This document shows, one piece after another, positions 1 through 6,667 of a stretch of DNA of 64,000 nucleotides (its first letter is position 1; every line of letters begins with the position of its first letter). A model generated the notes under the pieces. That model did not search any database, was not told where the DNA came from, and saw only the letters and a program-made list of their open reading frames with translations. The translations under genes and the position numbers were made by a program. This DNA comes from Sphingomonas sp. RIT328 (GTDB lineage: Bacteria > Pseudomonadota > Alphaproteobacteria > Sphingomonadales > Sphingomonadaceae), in contig NZ_JFYV01000056.1 in assembly GCF_000632225.1 (NCBI RefSeq), positions 81,691 to 145,690 on the forward strand, given 5' to 3'.

Positions 1-2
1 GC

Positions 3-290
3 ACGATCCTGTTGCCGCTGGTCCGGCCGGACGGCCATCTGTCGGGCTATGTCAACGTCACCACCCAGATCGAGGTGATGACCGCCGCGCAGGACAAGGT
101 GCGCGCCGACATGCCGCTGCTGCTCGATGCGATCAATCTGCGCGCCTATCGCACCCCCCTCGCGACCGGGGCGGACGGCCAATTCCCGCGGATCGAGGCC
201 TTCCGCAAGCTGGTACTCGAATCGGCCATCGCCACGTTCGGCGCCGATCGCGTGCGCCGTGCCGTCATCATGCAGGTGCAGCCGACCTGA
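3..290 (+). CDS. FliL-like flagellar protein, C-terminal part (gene begins upstream of the window)
   Basis: The reading frame is open from the window edge and ends at 290, so the 5' end is missing; a TTG at 12 is not taken as the start. The visible 95 or so residues have the pattern of the periplasmic part of FliL-like basal-body proteins: a strand (GYVNVTTQIEV), a helix with acidic residues leading to DMPLLLDAI, a longer helix (RIEAFRKLVLESAIATFG) and a final strand (RRAVIMQVQPT). The flagellar neighbours fit this. It converges on fliP, with a strong hairpin between the two genes. The name rests on pattern and context; without the N-terminal membrane helix it cannot be fixed, and an uncharacterised flagella-linked protein is the alternative. 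Confidence 0.5.
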   Translation, partial: TILLPLVRPDGHLSGYVNVTTQIEVMTAAQDKVRADMPLLLDAINLRAYRTPLATGADGQFPRIEAFRKLVLESAIATFGADRVRRAVIMQVQPT

Positions 291-326
291 TTGCGATCCC
301 GACAAGCCTCCCGAACCGACCATGAC

Positions 327-361
327 ATCGCCCGCCACACGAACCGCGTGTGGCGGGCGAT
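327..361. terminator. Bidirectional hairpin terminator between convergent flagellar genes
   Basis: A perfect 15-bp inverted repeat (left arm ATCGCCCGCCACACG) flanks a 5-nt loop (AACCG), in the 125-bp gap between the stop codons of the FliL-like gene and fliP. Its position between two converging genes and its GC-rich stem fit a transcription terminator working in both directions. There is no clear T-run, so Rho-independent strength is uncertain. Confidence 0.75.
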
Positions 362-415
362 AGCATATTCAGGGCGGGTCGAGAGGCGGGGGGACGATCC
401 GCAGCCCCTCGCCCC

Positions 416-1186
416 TCACCCACCGTGTGCGAAACTGCGGACCAGGGAACCGGCGACCAGCGACCAGCCGTCGACCAGCACGAAGAAGATGATCTTCAGC
501 GGCAAGGAGATGGAGGTCGGCGGCAGCATCATCATGCCCATCGCCATCAGCACCGTCGCCACCGCCAGATCGATCACCAGGAACGGCAGCAGGAGCAGGA
601 AGCCGATCTCGAACGCGCGCCGCAGCTCGGAGATCATGAAGGCCGGCATGATCGTCGGCAGCGGCAGTTCCGCCACCGGCACCTTCGGCGCGTGCGACAG
701 TTCGACGAACATGTGGAGATCGTCGCGGCGGACGTGCTGGAGCATGAAGGTCTTGAACGGCTTGGCGGTCCGCTCCAGCGCCACCGTCTCGGTGATCGCC
801 CCGCGGTTATAGGGGTCGACGCCGTCGTGCCAGGCCGCGGTGAAGGTCGGCGCCATGACGAAGAAGGACAGGAACAAGGCGAAGCTGATCAGCACCGGAT
901 TGGGCGGCGTACCGGGCGCGCCGATGCCGGTACGCAGCAGCGACAGCGCGACGACGATGCGGGTGAACGAGGTCACCGTCATCAGGATGCCCGGCGCCAG
1001 GCTGAGCACGGTCAGCGTCAGCAGGATCTGCAACGCGCGGCCCGACATCGAGCCCTGCACCAGCCCGGCGGCGGCGCCCTGCGCCTGCGTCGCCGCCTGG
1101 CCGAGCGACTGCGCCAGTGCGGGCAGCGGCAGCGCGAGCAGCGTGACGGCGGCGAGCGCCGCCGGCAGCCAGAGCGACCTACGCAT
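416..1186 (-). CDS. fliP: Flagellar type III export channel protein FliP
   Basis: FliP is a core subunit of the flagellar export gate (FliP5-FliQ4-FliR1), an inner-membrane complex that passes rod, hook and filament subunits. The 256-residue product has a cleavable signal peptide ending near ALAQ, then four hydrophobic segments and the family blocks LTVLSLAPGILMTVTSFTRI and PAFMISELRRAFEIGF. Length is typical. The chosen ATG has a GGGGG Shine-Dalgarno run 5 bases upstream; a GTG two codons earlier is less well placed. It overlaps the end of fliO by 8 bp and closes the leftward fliN-fliO-fliP unit. In most bacteria fliP directly precedes fliQ and fliR; here those two lie in the divergent unit. 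Confidence 0.95.
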   Translation of the reverse strand: MRRSLWLPAALAAVTLLALPLPALAQSLGQAATQAQGAAAGLVQGSMSGRALQILLTLTVLSLAPGILMTVTSFTRIVVALSLLRTGIGAPGTPPNPVLISFALFLSFFVMAPTFTAAWHDGVDPYNRGAITETVALERTAKPFKTFMLQHVRRDDLHMFVELSHAPKVPVAELPLPTIMPAFMISELRRAFEIGFLLLLPFLVIDLAVATVLMAMGMMMLPPTSISLPLKIIFFVLVDGWSLVAGSLVRSFAHGG

Positions 1187-1469
1187 GCGCACCCCCGATC
1201 GCCGGCACCGCCTCGCCGAGCGCGACGACGCCCTCGGGCGCGATCATCACCAGATGCTCGCGTTCGTCGCAGCGGATCAGCGCGACCGACCGCCGCCCGT
1301 CGAGCGCCAGCCGCTCGACCAGCGTCAGCCGCCGCGCGCGTCCCGGCGGCTGTGCCCAGCCTGCCGGCAGCTTGATGTCATAGCGGCGCACGGCCCACAG
1401 CGCGCCCGACAGCAGGCCGAGGATGAGCGCGAGCGCGCCGATCGCGCGCAGCGCGGACAGCAGCTCCAT
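1179..1469 (-). CDS. fliO: Flagellar biosynthesis protein FliO
   Basis: FliO is a small bitopic membrane protein that helps assemble or stabilise the FliP ring. The 96-residue product has one N-terminal membrane helix (about residues 6-26, AIGALALILGLLSGALWAV) followed by a small basic cytoplasmic domain with the family pattern RRLTLVERLALDGRRSVALIRCDEREHLVMI. It lies between fliN (3-bp gap) and fliP (short overlap), the classical FliN-O-P order. FliO is poorly conserved in general, so the call uses topology, the VER-L-D-R-L pattern and position together. Confidence 0.88.
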   Translation of the reverse strand: MELLSALRAIGALALILGLLSGALWAVRRYDIKLPAGWAQPPGRARRLTLVERLALDGRRSVALIRCDEREHLVMIAPEGVVALGEAVPAIGGAHA

Positions 1470-1472
1470 CGA

Positions 1473-1706
1473 TCAGGAGGCCTTCTGGATGATGTCGGTG
1501 ATCTCGAGCGACATGCGCTCATCCTCGACGAGGATGCGGCCGCGCGCGACGAGCTCGTCGTCGACATAGACCAGCGTCGGGTCATCCTGCCCGCAGTCGA
1601 GCGGGATCATCGCCCCCCGGCTCATCTTGAGCACCTGGTAGACGGGCAGCTGGGTCGATCCGAGAACGATCGAGAGTTGCACGGGAACAGCTTCAAGCAC
1701 GGACAT
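1473..1706 (-). CDS. fliN: Flagellar motor switch protein FliN (short form)
   Basis: FliN forms the lower C-ring of the flagellar switch with FliM and binds export cargo through FliH. The product is 77 residues, essentially a lone SpoA/FliN C-terminal domain: VPVQLSIVLGSTQLPVYQVLKMSRGAMIPLD, then VYVDDELVARGRILVEDERMSLEITDII. I chose the ATG preceded by GGAGAG six bases upstream; the frame runs 26 codons further up but that stretch does not look like protein. Many FliN proteins carry a longer N-terminal tail, which is absent here, as in other short alphaproteobacterial forms. It heads the leftward fliNOP unit, with a CCTATAAA element just upstream. Confidence 0.93.
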   Translation of the reverse strand: MSVLEAVPVQLSIVLGSTQLPVYQVLKMSRGAMIPLDCGQDDPTLVYVDDELVARGRILVEDERMSLEITDIIQKAS

Positions 1707-1725
1707 TCGGCTCTCCTTCCCACCG

Positions 1726-1733
1726 TTTATAGG
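1726..1733 (-). promoter_or_regulatory. CCTATAAA element upstream of fliN
   Basis: On the minus strand the octamer CCTATAAA, within ATCCTATAAA, ends 19 bases before the fliN start codon. The same octamer occurs before flgC and flgI. It could serve as a -10-like element (transcription would start near 1719, giving a very short leader) or as an activator site. No good -35 partner was seen. Confidence 0.45.
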
Positions 1734-1772
1734 ATATTTGTCGGGCGGTCGCGGCGGCTGGCGGGGAATCTT

Positions 1773-1780
1773 CCTATAAA
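1773..1780 (+). promoter_or_regulatory. CCTATAAA element upstream of flgC
   Basis: This is the same octamer as before fliN, on the opposite strand of the 119-bp divergent gap. It lies 45 bases before the flgC ATG, a normal distance for a -10 element with a short 5' leader. With the minus-strand copy it would form a divergent promoter pair for the two flagellar units. Confidence 0.45.
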
Positions 1781-1825
1781 CCAAGCGTGCGGGTGCCGGC
1801 TGGGCACCTGTGGTTCGGGGGACCT

Positions 1826-2233
1826 ATGGATTTGCTGTCGTCGATCGGCGTTTCCGCATCGGGGCTGCACGCGCAGGCGCTGCGCATGCGGGTGATCGCG
1901 GAGAATCTGGCCAATACGGATTCGGTGTCGCGCACGCCGGGGGGCGCCCCGTACCGTCGTCGCGTCGCGACCTTCAAGGCGCATCTCGATCGCGCGCTCG
2001 GCGCGACGACGGTGCAGGTCGCCTCGATCACCACCGACAAGTCCGATTTCTCGCGCATCTATCAACCGGGCAATCCCGCCGCCGACGCGGCAGGCTATGT
2101 CCAGATGCCCAACGTCAACGGCCCGATCGAAATGGCCGACATGCGCGCGGCGCAGCGGTCGTACCAGGCCAATATCAACGCGATCGAAGCGGCGCGCAGC
2201 ATGACGATGCACACGCTCGATCTGATCAAGTAA
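1826..2233 (+). CDS. flgC: Flagellar proximal rod protein FlgC
   Basis: FlgC is one of the proximal rod proteins (FlgB, FlgC, FlgF) of the periplasmic drive shaft. The 135-residue product opens with the rod/hook N-terminal motif SSIGVSASGLHAQALRMRVIAENLANTDS and ends with the diagnostic GYVQMPNVNGPIEMADMRAAQRSYQANI block and a C-terminal amphipathic helix. The ATG follows a GGGGGA Shine-Dalgarno run. It begins the rightward unit and lies 13 bp before fliE. The usual upstream partner flgB is not next to it; no flgB was found in the window. Confidence 0.95.
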   Translation: MDLLSSIGVSASGLHAQALRMRVIAENLANTDSVSRTPGGAPYRRRVATFKAHLDRALGATTVQVASITTDKSDFSRIYQPGNPAADAAGYVQMPNVNGPIEMADMRAAQRSYQANINAIEAARSMTMHTLDLIK

Positions 2234-2246
2234 GAGGATCACCTTT

Positions 2247-2618
2247 ATGTCGATCGGCGCTCTCGACGCCGCCGCGGCCTATGGCCGCGCGCTCACCGCC
2301 CTGCCCGGCATCGGCGCCTCTGCCGACCTGCTCCCCGATGCGGGCGAGACGACCGCCGCGCATCCGCCGGCGGAGGTCGGGGCCGTCGCGCACACCGGTA
2401 CGACCGGCTTCGGCGGCATGGTCCAGTCGATGATCGGCGAGACGGCGACCGCGTTGCGCACCGCCGAGACGGAGAGCGCCAAACAGGTCGCCGGCAAGGG
2501 CGATCTGATCGACGTCGTGACCGCGGTCGGAGCCGCCGAGACGGCGCTCAACACGATCGTCGCGGTGCGTGACCGCATGGTCAGCGCCTATGCCGAAATC
2601 ATGCGCATGCAGATCTGA
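2247..2618 (+). CDS. fliE: Flagellar MS-ring/rod junction protein FliE
   Basis: FliE links the MS ring to the rod and is the first substrate of the flagellar export apparatus. The 123-residue product has a low-complexity N-terminal half and the conserved C-terminal region: FGGMVQSMIGETATALRTAE, DLIDVVTAVGAAETALNTIVAVRDRMVSAYAEIMRMQI. The final helix with the RDR-VSAY-EIMRM-I pattern is the family signature. The gene follows flgC closely and stops 5 bp before fliQ, consistent with one transcript. Confidence 0.93.
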   Translation: MSIGALDAAAAYGRALTALPGIGASADLLPDAGETTAAHPPAEVGAVAHTGTTGFGGMVQSMIGETATALRTAETESAKQVAGKGDLIDVVTAVGAAETALNTIVAVRDRMVSAYAEIMRMQI

Positions 2619-2623
2619 TCGGC

Positions 2624-2890
2624 ATGAACGCGTTCCAGGCAGCCGAATTCGGCCGCGCGGCGATGCTGCTGGTGCTCACCGTCGCCGGACCGATGCTGCT
2701 GACCGGGCTGATCGTCGGCGTCGCCATCAGCCTGTTCCAGGCGCTGACGCAATTGCAGGAAACGACGATCACTTTCGTCCCCAAGCTGCTCGCGATCGGC
2801 ATCACGCTGCTCATCAGCCTGCCGCTGATCGGCCGCGCGATGGGGGCGTTCATGGCCCGGATCGCCGATGCGATCATCACCGGCGGCTGA
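2624..2890 (+). CDS. fliQ: Flagellar export gate protein FliQ
   Basis: FliQ is a small two-helix subunit that wraps the FliP/FliR export gate. The 88-residue product shows two membrane segments (about residues 15-40, GPMLLTGLIVGVAISLFQAL, and 52-76) separated by the family motif TQLQETTITFVPKLLAI. Length and motif match the family well. It lies between fliE (5-bp gap) and fliR (8-bp gap). Confidence 0.96.
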   Translation: MNAFQAAEFGRAAMLLVLTVAGPMLLTGLIVGVAISLFQALTQLQETTITFVPKLLAIGITLLISLPLIGRAMGAFMARIADAIITGG

Positions 2891-2898
2891 GCGCGGCG

Positions 2899-3642
2899 AT
2901 GCCAGACCTGTCGATCCAGATCACCGTCTTCCTCATCCTGTTCGCACGGATCGGCGCGGTGGTGATGGCACTGCCGGTGTTTTCCGATGACAGCGTTCCC
3001 GCTCAGATCCGGCTGCTGCTCGCGCTCGGCCTGACGCTCGGGCTGGACGGGCTGCTCGCTGCCCGGGTGCCGGTGCCGGCGGGCGGCGGCGCTCTGATCG
3101 CCGCGGTGGTGACACAGGCGGTCATCGGGATGGCGATCGGCATGCTCGTGCGTATCGTGTTCAGCGCGGCGACGATGGCGGGTGCGATGATCAGCCTCCA
3201 GATCGGTCTGTCGTCGGTTCTGGTGCCGGATGCAGGCGGTCAGGTGCCGCTGCTCTCCCGCTTCGTTGCGGTCAGTGCGACGGTGGCGTGTATGGCGATG
3301 GGGGTCCACCATCTGTGGATCGCCGCGATCGTCCATTCCTACGATCAGTTTCCGGTCGGCCTCCTTCCCGTCGCGGGCGATCTCGCGCATCTCGCAGTGC
3401 TGGCGACGGCGCGGGCGATGGCGCTGGCGGTCAATCTGTCCGCGCCGCTGATCGTCTACGCGATCCTGTTCAACACCGCGCTCGGCCTCGCCGCGCGGAT
3501 GGCGCCGACGTTACAGGTCTTCTTTGTCGCGCAGCCGCTCAACATCCTGTTCGGACTGACGCTGCTCGCTGTCACCTTCGGCGTCGCGCTCACCGGCTTC
3601 TGCCAGGCGATGATCGGCTTCGTTCGCGGGCAGTTGCTGTAA
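2899..3642 (+). CDS. fliR: Flagellar export gate protein FliR
   Basis: FliR is the single-copy subunit that closes the FliP5Q4R1 gate helix. The 247-residue product is strongly hydrophobic, with about six segments. It has recognisable FliR blocks: LFARIGAVVMALPVFSDDSVPAQIRLLLALGLT near the N terminus, then AGAMISLQIGLSSVLVP and NTALGLAARMAPTLQVFFVAQPLNILFGL. The start is the ATG eight bases after the fliQ stop; an upstream in-frame extension inside fliE/fliQ is rejected. It ends one base before the flhB start, so translational coupling is likely. Confidence 0.94.
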   Translation: MPDLSIQITVFLILFARIGAVVMALPVFSDDSVPAQIRLLLALGLTLGLDGLLAARVPVPAGGGALIAAVVTQAVIGMAIGMLVRIVFSAATMAGAMISLQIGLSSVLVPDAGGQVPLLSRFVAVSATVACMAMGVHHLWIAAIVHSYDQFPVGLLPVAGDLAHLAVLATARAMALAVNLSAPLIVYAILFNTALGLAARMAPTLQVFFVAQPLNILFGLTLLAVTFGVALTGFCQAMIGFVRGQLL

Positions 3643-3643
3643 G

Positions 3644-4708
3644 ATGGCCGGCGACAAGGATCAGAAGACCGAGGATCCCACCGACAAGAAGCTGCGGGAC
3701 GCCGCCAAGAAGGGCGATGTCGCCAACGCGCCCGAGGTGCGGCACGCGACGATGTTCGTCGGCGCGATGATCGTAGCCGGCGGCATGGGCGGATGGACGC
3801 TGCTCCGGCTGGCGGGCACCTGCATCGCCTTGTGGGGGCGTGCCGACAATTACACGATGCAGGGCGACGGCGCGCGCGACATCGTCATCGGTGTCGGCAT
3901 CGCCGTGCTCCGCGCGCTCTGGCCGGTGCTTGCCTTGCTGTTCGCGCTGGCGATACTGCCATGGTTTCTCCAAGGGCGACCGACGTTGGTATGGAGCCGG
4001 GTCGGCCTGAAATGGTCGAAGCTCATGCCGAGCAGCGGCCTGTCGCGTCTGTTCGGTCGCCCGGCGTTGGTGGAATTCGCCAAGACGCTCGTCAAATTCA
4101 TCACGATCAGTGTGATCGCGGCGATGCTGATCCGCCCGCATCTCGTTGCGCTCGACCAGCTGATCGGCGCGTCGCCGCAGGCGATCGTCCGGACGACCGG
4201 CTTGCTTCTCTTCGCCCTGGTCCGCGCGATCGGACTGGCGGTGGTCGCGCTCGCGGTGGTCGACTTCGTCTATCAACGTCGCGCCTTCCTGCAACGGATG
4301 AAGATGAGCCGGCAGGAGGTGCAGGACGAATATCGCCAGAGCGACGGCGATCCCAAGATCAAGGCCCGCATCCGCTCCATCCGCATGGCGCGCAGCCGCA
4401 AGCGGATGATGGCGGCGGTACCGACGGCGAGCGTCGTCGTCACCAACCCGACGCATTATGCGGTCGCGCTCAAATATGATCATGGCGTGATGGCCGCGCC
4501 GGTGGTGATCGCCAAGGGCCGCGACCGAATCGCGCTGCGCATCCGCGAGGTCGCCGCCGGGGCCAACGTGCCGATCGTCGAAAGCCCGCCGCTCGCCCGT
4601 GCGCTCTATGCGTCCGCCGAGCTCGACCGGCCGATTCCGGTCGAACATTATGCCGCGGTCGCAGAGGTGATCAGCTACGTCATGCGGCTCGCGCGGCAAC
4701 TGGCGTGA
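3644..4708 (+). CDS. flhB: Flagellar export switch protein FlhB
   Basis: FlhB sets substrate specificity of the flagellar type III secretion system and switches from rod/hook to filament export after self-cleavage. The 354-residue product begins with the charged N-terminal pattern DKTEDPT-KKLRDA, has four membrane helices, then the cytoplasmic domain with the autocleavage motif NPTH (about residues 268-271) in SVVVTNPTHYAVALKY. Length is normal. It starts immediately after fliR and is followed by a short gap holding the CCTATAAA element before flgI. Confidence 0.97.
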   Translation: MAGDKDQKTEDPTDKKLRDAAKKGDVANAPEVRHATMFVGAMIVAGGMGGWTLLRLAGTCIALWGRADNYTMQGDGARDIVIGVGIAVLRALWPVLALLFALAILPWFLQGRPTLVWSRVGLKWSKLMPSSGLSRLFGRPALVEFAKTLVKFITISVIAAMLIRPHLVALDQLIGASPQAIVRTTGLLLFALVRAIGLAVVALAVVDFVYQRRAFLQRMKMSRQEVQDEYRQSDGDPKIKARIRSIRMARSRKRMMAAVPTASVVVTNPTHYAVALKYDHGVMAAPVVIAKGRDRIALRIREVAAGANVPIVESPPLARALYASAELDRPIPVEHYAAVAEVISYVMRLARQLA

Positions 4709-4737
4709 GGCGCCGCGTCCGCACGGGTTCCGATCAT

Positions 4738-4745
4738 CCTATAAA
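4738..4745 (+). promoter_or_regulatory. CCTATAAA element upstream of flgI
   Basis: The third copy of the octamer, in the context ATCATCCTATAAA, ends only 7 bases before the flgI start codon and abuts the GGGGG Shine-Dalgarno run. If it is a -10 element, the flgI transcript would be practically leaderless and exclude that Shine-Dalgarno run; an operator or processing role is therefore also possible. Confidence 0.4.
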
Positions 4746-4752
4746 GGGGGTG

Positions 4753-5874
4753 ATGCCACATGCTCTTCGCCTCCTGGCCACCTCGCTGGCCGCCCTCGCC
4801 GCGCTCGTCTCGAGCCAGCCGGCGGCGGCCGGCCCCGTCTCGCGGATCAAGGATATCGTCGACGTCCAGGACGTCCGACCCAATCAGTTGATCGGCTATG
4901 GTCTGGTCGTCGGCCTGCAAGGCACCGGCGACCGATCGCAGAACATTCCCTTCGCCGTCGAGACGGTGCAGTCGATGCTGGAACGGATGGGGATCAACAT
5001 TCGCGGCGACGCGATGCGGACGCAAAATATCGCCGCAGTGTCCGTCACCGCGACCTTGCCCGCCTTCGCCCGCGCCGGCAGCAAGATCGACGTGCAGGTC
5101 GGCGCGATGGGTGACGCCAGCAGCCTGCAAGGGGGATTGCTGCTCGTCACCTCGCTGCGCGGACTGGACGGCGAGATCTACGCCGTCGCGCAAGGGCCGC
5201 TGTCGGTTTCGGGCTTCCGCGCGCAGGGCGCCGCCGCCTCGATCAGCCGCGGCGTCACCACCGCGGCGCGGATCGCCGGCGGGGCGATCGTCGAGCGCGA
5301 GGTTCCCTTCACGCTGCGGTCGGCGACCACGCTCAAGCTCGCGCTGAAGAACCCGGATTTCACCACCGCCTTCCGCGTCGCCGAGGTGATCAACCGCCGC
5401 TACGATCGTGCCGCGCGCGTGCTCGATCCCGGCACGGTCGAACTGACTCCGCCCGCCGGCTCGGCGGACCACGTCATCGATCTGGTGGCGGGCGTCGAGG
5501 AACTGCCGGTCGAGGTCGACCTGCCTGCGCGCGTCGTGATCAACGAGGCATCGGGCACGGTGGTGATGGGGGCCGACGTCCGGATCAGCCCGGTGGCGAT
5601 CGCGCAGGGCGGCTTGACGATCAGCATCGCCGAAACCCCGATCGCGTCGCAACCGGGGCCATTTTCCAACGGTACGACCGAGGTGCTGCCACGCACCCAG
5701 ATCGGGGTGACCGACGGCAACGGGCGCGGGCTCGGCGTGTTGCACAATGCCACGTCGCTCGTGTCGCTGGTCGCCGGCCTCAACGCCTTCGGCGTCACCC
5801 CCCGCGATCTGATCAGCGTGTTGCAGGCATTGCGCACCGCCGGCGCGCTCCAGGCCGAAATCGAGGTCCAATGA
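4753..5874 (+). CDS. flgI: Flagellar P-ring protein FlgI
   Basis: FlgI builds the P ring in the peptidoglycan layer, a bushing around the rod. The 373-residue precursor has a Sec signal peptide (about residues 1-25, LLATSLAALAALVSSQPAAAG) and begins its mature part with the family signature SRIKDIVDVQDVRPNQLIGYGLVVGL. The motif NFNT-type core is seen as LALKNPDFTTAFRVAEVIN. The ATG lies right after GGGGG; upstream in-frame codons would overlap flhB and spoil the signal peptide. The stop overlaps the next gene's start (ATGA). P-ring genes imply a Gram-negative periplasmic flagellum with an L ring encoded elsewhere. Confidence 0.95.
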   Translation: MPHALRLLATSLAALAALVSSQPAAAGPVSRIKDIVDVQDVRPNQLIGYGLVVGLQGTGDRSQNIPFAVETVQSMLERMGINIRGDAMRTQNIAAVSVTATLPAFARAGSKIDVQVGAMGDASSLQGGLLLVTSLRGLDGEIYAVAQGPLSVSGFRAQGAAASISRGVTTAARIAGGAIVEREVPFTLRSATTLKLALKNPDFTTAFRVAEVINRRYDRAARVLDPGTVELTPPAGSADHVIDLVAGVEELPVEVDLPARVVINEASGTVVMGADVRISPVAIAQGGLTISIAETPIASQPGPFSNGTTEVLPRTQIGVTDGNGRGLGVLHNATSLVSLVAGLNAFGVTPRDLISVLQALRTAGALQAEIEVQ

Positions 5875-6206
5875 TGTCCAGCATGACCGCCACGCCGCCG
5901 GCCGCCGCCGTCGCACCCGCCGCCTATATGGCGCTGTCCGCTCCGCGGTTGCCGCGTGCCACCGCCAAGGCCGGCGATGCCGCCGCGACCGCCCAGTCGT
6001 TCGAGGCGGTGTTCGTCGGCCAGATGATCCGCATCATGATGGACACCGCGCCCGCCGACGGCCCGTTTACCGGCGGTCACGGCGAGGAGATGTTCCGCGG
6101 CGTGCTCGCCGAGAAGATGGGCGATGCGATCGCGGCGCGCGGTGGCTTCGGCCTCGCGCCCACGGTGATGACGCGGATTCTCCGCATGCAGGGTGCCACG
6201 GCATGA
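5871..6206 (+). CDS. flgJ: Rod-binding FlgJ-type scaffold protein, lacking the muramidase domain
   Basis: The product (111 residues) matches only the N-terminal rod-cap part of FlgJ: QSFEAVFVGQMIRIMMDTAPADGPFTGGHGEEMFRGVLAEKMGDAIAARGGFGLAPTVMTRIL. Gamma-proteobacterial FlgJ has a second, glucosaminidase domain that bores the cell wall; here it is absent, as usual in alphaproteobacteria, so a separate wall hydrolase must be used. Start and stop both overlap neighbours by 4 bp, with flgI before and the FlgN-like gene after. Confidence 0.85.
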   Translation: MMSSMTATPPAAAVAPAAYMALSAPRLPRATAKAGDAAATAQSFEAVFVGQMIRIMMDTAPADGPFTGGHGEEMFRGVLAEKMGDAIAARGGFGLAPTVMTRILRMQGATA

Positions 6207-6625
6207 TCGCGCGGCTGATCGACATCCTCGAATCGCTGGTCATGCTGATGAGCGAGGAGACGCAGTTGCTCGAGGGCCAGCCGTTCGGCCGCTCGCTGCC
6301 GGAGATCGCCGCCACCAAGGTCCGGCTGGTCGGTCAGCTCGAACAGATGACCGCCGCCTATCAGCGCAATCCCGACGAATGGCAGCCGATGCTCAGCGGT
6401 GAACCGCGCGACCGGCTGATCGCGCTGCTCGCCGAGCTGGAGGCGATTTCCGGCGCCAATGCCGCCGCGCTCGAACGACAGATCGATCTGTCGGTCGAGA
6501 TGATCGGCGCGATCACCGCCGAGGCGAAGCGGCTCGCCGGTCGCGCCACCTCGACCTATGGTGCGCAGGGTCATCTGTCGCGGTTCGACCCGACCATGCC
6601 GATCGCGATCAACTCCAGTTATTGA
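6203..6625 (+). CDS. flgN: FlgN-like flagellar export chaperone
   Basis: The 140-residue product is mostly helical with heptad-like spacing. It has the FlgN pattern of an N-terminal helix (LIDILESLVMLMSEETQLLEGQ), a lysine-containing middle (ATKVRLVGQLEQMTAAY) and long C-terminal helices (LLAELEAISGANAAALERQIDLS). FlgN holds the hook-filament junction proteins FlgK and FlgL before export. The last gene of the rightward flagellar unit, it overlaps flgJ by 4 bp. FlgN sequences diverge widely, so the call depends on helical pattern, size and context. Confidence 0.7.
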   Translation: MIARLIDILESLVMLMSEETQLLEGQPFGRSLPEIAATKVRLVGQLEQMTAAYQRNPDEWQPMLSGEPRDRLIALLAELEAISGANAAALERQIDLSVEMIGAITAEAKRLAGRATSTYGAQGHLSRFDPTMPIAINSSY

Positions 6626-6667
6626 GCCGCGATGACCGGGGGCGCGTCATCACCGCAGGCGACCGGC

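Noticed and set aside
350..1375. A plus-strand frame of 341 codons over fliP-fliO
   Set aside because: Highly charged, no motifs, antisense to two conserved flagellar genes.
1741..1775. A possible sigma-54 promoter (TGGC ... TT) before flgC
   Set aside because: The spacing is one base off and the GC element of the -12 box is not matched.
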